This document shows positions 63,570 through 64,000 of a stretch of 64,000 nt of DNA, piece by piece (the first letter of the stretch is position 1; every line of letters starts with the position of its first letter). The notes beneath the pieces were generated by a model. That model had not been told where the DNA came from, did no database searches, and was given only the letters and a program-made list of their open reading frames with translations. This stretch comes from Armatimonadota bacterium (GTDB lineage Bacteria; Armatimonadota; Fimbriimonadia; Fimbriimonadales; Fimbriimonadaceae). The stretch lies in the NCBI GenBank assembly GCA_016125185.1, contig WGMG01000001.1, forward strand, positions 620,001 to 684,000, read 5' to 3'. The translations under genes were made by a program, and so were the position numbers.

Positions 63570-64000
63570 AACTCGCCTTCAAACAGCGTCTTCGCTGTCC
63601 CCTCGATCGTGATCGGATGATGCCAGGTATCCGCCGACACCCATACCGATCCGCCCGGGTTCTTCACCTCGATCCGTCCTCCCGACCCGCGTCGGCGCAT
63701 CCAATCGACCGCCGCTGCCGAAGAGCCCGTGCCGCATCCGAACGTCTCGCCCACTCCACGCTCCCAGATGCGAATCTTCAGCGCGTCGCCATCCTGAACC
63801 GCCCAAATAACGCTGGTGCGCTTGGGAAACCGAGGGTCGTGCTCCAGCATCGACGAAATCTTGCGAAAGCCGTCGTCATCCGGCAGAGAGCCGGTGGGCA
63901 GAACCACGTGCGTCGAACCCGTCGAGAGTGCACTGCCGGGCAGAACCACCGACCAGTCGTCCACTCGCGCGGCAAAAATCGTGACGTTGAACAGTTCGCC
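63566..64000 (-). CDS. dapF: Diaminopimelate epimerase, C-terminal part (5' end outside window)
   Basis: Converts LL- to meso-diaminopimelate for lysine and peptidoglycan. The frame stays open to the window edge (FNVTIFAARVDDW before the internal GTG at 63964), so the N-terminal half is missing. The second catalytic Cys is in GETFGCGTGSSAAAV, preceded by the conserved IRIWERGVG. The usual partner residues around the first Cys lie outside. Stop interlocks with the small gene (CTAG). Confidence 0.93.
   Translation of the reverse strand, partial: GELFNVTIFAARVDDWSVVLPGSALSTGSTHVVLPTGSLPDDDGFRKISSMLEHDPRFPKRTSVIWAVQDGDALKIRIWERGVGETFGCGTGSSAAAVDWMRRRGSGGRIEVKNPGGSVWVSADTWHHPITIEGTAKTLFEGEF

Overview
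The window is chromosomal DNA from a free-living bacterium of moderately high GC, densely packed with genes on both strands. No gap between genes exceeds about 210 bases. I see no rRNA, tRNA, CRISPR array, insertion sequence or prophage. Several traits together point to Armatimonadota, perhaps Fimbriimonas-like: a PEP-CTERM sorting tail, a copper-amine-oxidase-type stalk domain, an ARC/Mpa-type proteasomal AAA ATPase, an S53 peptidase, a GH20 hexosaminidase, and many long secreted proteins of unknown function beside ordinary housekeeping genes. This placement is inference; no database search was possible.

Layout. 1-9.4 kb: the end of rnhB, yraN, a caspase-like TPR protein, a TauE/SafE permease, a PEP-CTERM nuclease-like protein, argH and an internally duplicated small protein. 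9.6-13.6 kb: a cell-division module, ftsE-ftsX followed by two coiled-coil M23 endopeptidases. 13.6-17.6 kb: leuC, ogt, a GNAT enzyme, purS-purQ and an NlpC/P60 hydrolase. 17.6-30.3 kb: membrane and hypothetical proteins, an S9 peptidase, a lipoprotein, metG, and two large tandem paralogues that share an identical promoter box. 30.3-37.4 kb: a GH20 hexosaminidase beside an MFS transporter, a sugar isomerase, two PilC/GspF-type platform proteins and a membrane J-domain protein. 37.4-42.8 kb: scoA-scoB, mtnA, a pyrimidine-nucleoside phosphorylase and a stalk-domain protein with a structured leader. 42.9-51.2 kb: the ARC-like ATPase, a CBS-GGDEF protein, a DnaA-like AAA protein, a tetraheme/phosphoesterase fusion, a DUF1573 protein and prfB with its programmed +1 frameshift. 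51.3-54.7 kb: an S53 peptidase, a FliT-like protein, fliS and a membrane protein. 54.7-60.5 kb: map, adk, secY and the distal half of the spc ribosomal operon, from rpsN to rplO. 60.7-64 kb: a chemoreceptor, a thioredoxin-like protein, a probably broken small gene and the end of dapF.

How genes work together. FtsEX probably gates the two M23 hydrolases at the septum. leuC, purS-purQ, argH and dapF are scattered biosynthetic genes. mtnA and the nucleoside phosphorylase suggest nucleoside and methylthioadenosine salvage. scoAB handles ketoacids. The GH20 enzyme, MFS transporter and sugar isomerase could form a sugar-scavenging patch. Genome style is distinctive: six of eleven convergent pairs interlock by exactly four bases at their stop codons, and three genes start at TTG inside a TTGA overlap with the stop codon of the gene before. 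The items most worth following are the ARC ATPase without an obvious proteasome-docking tail, the DnaA paralogue, the tandem STN-like paralogues, and the DUF1573/tetraheme operon behind prfB.
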